Under the pieces are notes generated by a model. It saw only the letters and a program-made list of their open reading frames with translations. It had not been told where the DNA came from and did not search any database. Shown here piece after piece: positions 22,587 through 22,619 of a stretch of 22,619 nucleotides of DNA (within the stretch, counting starts at the first letter, position 1; every line of letters starts with the position of its first letter). The stretch spans positions 1 to 22,619 of the forward strand of contig JBKBXU010000030.1 of assembly GCA_046313675.1 (NCBI GenBank), written 5' to 3'. Source of the DNA: JBKBXU01 sp046313675 (GTDB taxonomy: Bacteria > Bacteroidota > Bacteroidia > Cytophagales > Cytophagaceae). The translations under genes were made by a program, and so were the position numbers.

Positions 22587-22619
22587 TTTTGAGTAGTGCC
22601 GATTAATATCTTTTTGTCT

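Noticed and set aside
22578..22619. Minus-strand frame entering from the right edge (RQKDINRHYSKSE then TGA), possible end of a neighbouring gene
   Set aside because: Only 13 codons are visible, too few to support a coding call.
1..22619. CRISPR arrays, tRNA or rRNA genes, transposases and phage or defence genes
   Set aside because: I found no regularly spaced repeats, no cloverleaf or rRNA-like segments and no such protein motifs in any frame I read.

Overview
The window looks like ordinary chromosome of a gliding-type member of the Bacteroidota, probably a Cytophagales-like bacterium. The DNA is AT-rich. Several genes are preceded by the Bacteroidota promoter pattern (TTG/TTTG, then 19-20 bases, then TAnnTTTG) rather than an E. 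coli-type promoter. The gene content also fits: the gliding lipoprotein GldB, a Bacteroidota-type IHF/HU protein, a 29-residue lysine/arginine-rich AURKAIP1/COX24-like protein, and signal-peptide beta-barrel proteins ending in aromatic residues. I see no tRNA, rRNA, CRISPR array, insertion sequence or recognisable defence system.

Layout, left to right. (1) 1-3893: a truncated mutY on the minus strand diverges from a rightward cluster of an HU/IHF-like protein, a membrane-anchored TPR protein and the tiny AURKAIP1/COX24-like protein. A hairpin terminator and a separately promoted RNase E/G gene follow. (2) 3896-5626: an outer-membrane beta-barrel gene (minus) diverges from gldB (plus). (3) 5651-9611: a tightly packed minus-strand operon with a PLP-dependent ACC deaminase/D-cysteine desulfhydrase-like enzyme, a glutamine-dependent asparagine synthase and a GT4 glycosyltransferase. 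(4) 9725-11311: an RluD-type pseudouridine synthase and a small secreted protein of unknown function. (5) 11365-12485: a Tudor-like DUF2945 protein and MazG, both minus. (6) 12680-15198: a GlmM-type phosphohexomutase overlapping a cysteine desulfurase. (7) 15191-17191: a ferritin-like four-helix-bundle protein (minus) and a polysaccharide flippase (plus). (8) 17326-20812: purE and purK (minus), then a membrane-anchored MutS-like ATPase. (9) 20813-22619: a beta-barrel-like envelope protein with a very clear promoter, then an AT-rich stretch whose last 270 bases hold overlapping open frames that may be a degraded gene or a repeat.

Most genes are housekeeping: DNA repair (mutY), RNA processing and modification (rng, rluD), NTP clean-up (mazG), purine synthesis (purE/purK), amino-sugar precursors (glmM) and sulfur transfer. 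The surface theme (GT4 glycosyltransferase, asparagine synthase, flippase, GlmM, GldB, two envelope beta-barrels) suggests investment in the cell envelope. I found no convincing new multigene system. The items most worth a second look are the membrane-bound MutS relative, the 29-residue basic protein, compact convergent junctions with hairpins over stop codons, a palindrome inside a strong promoter, and the unexplained sequence at the right edge.
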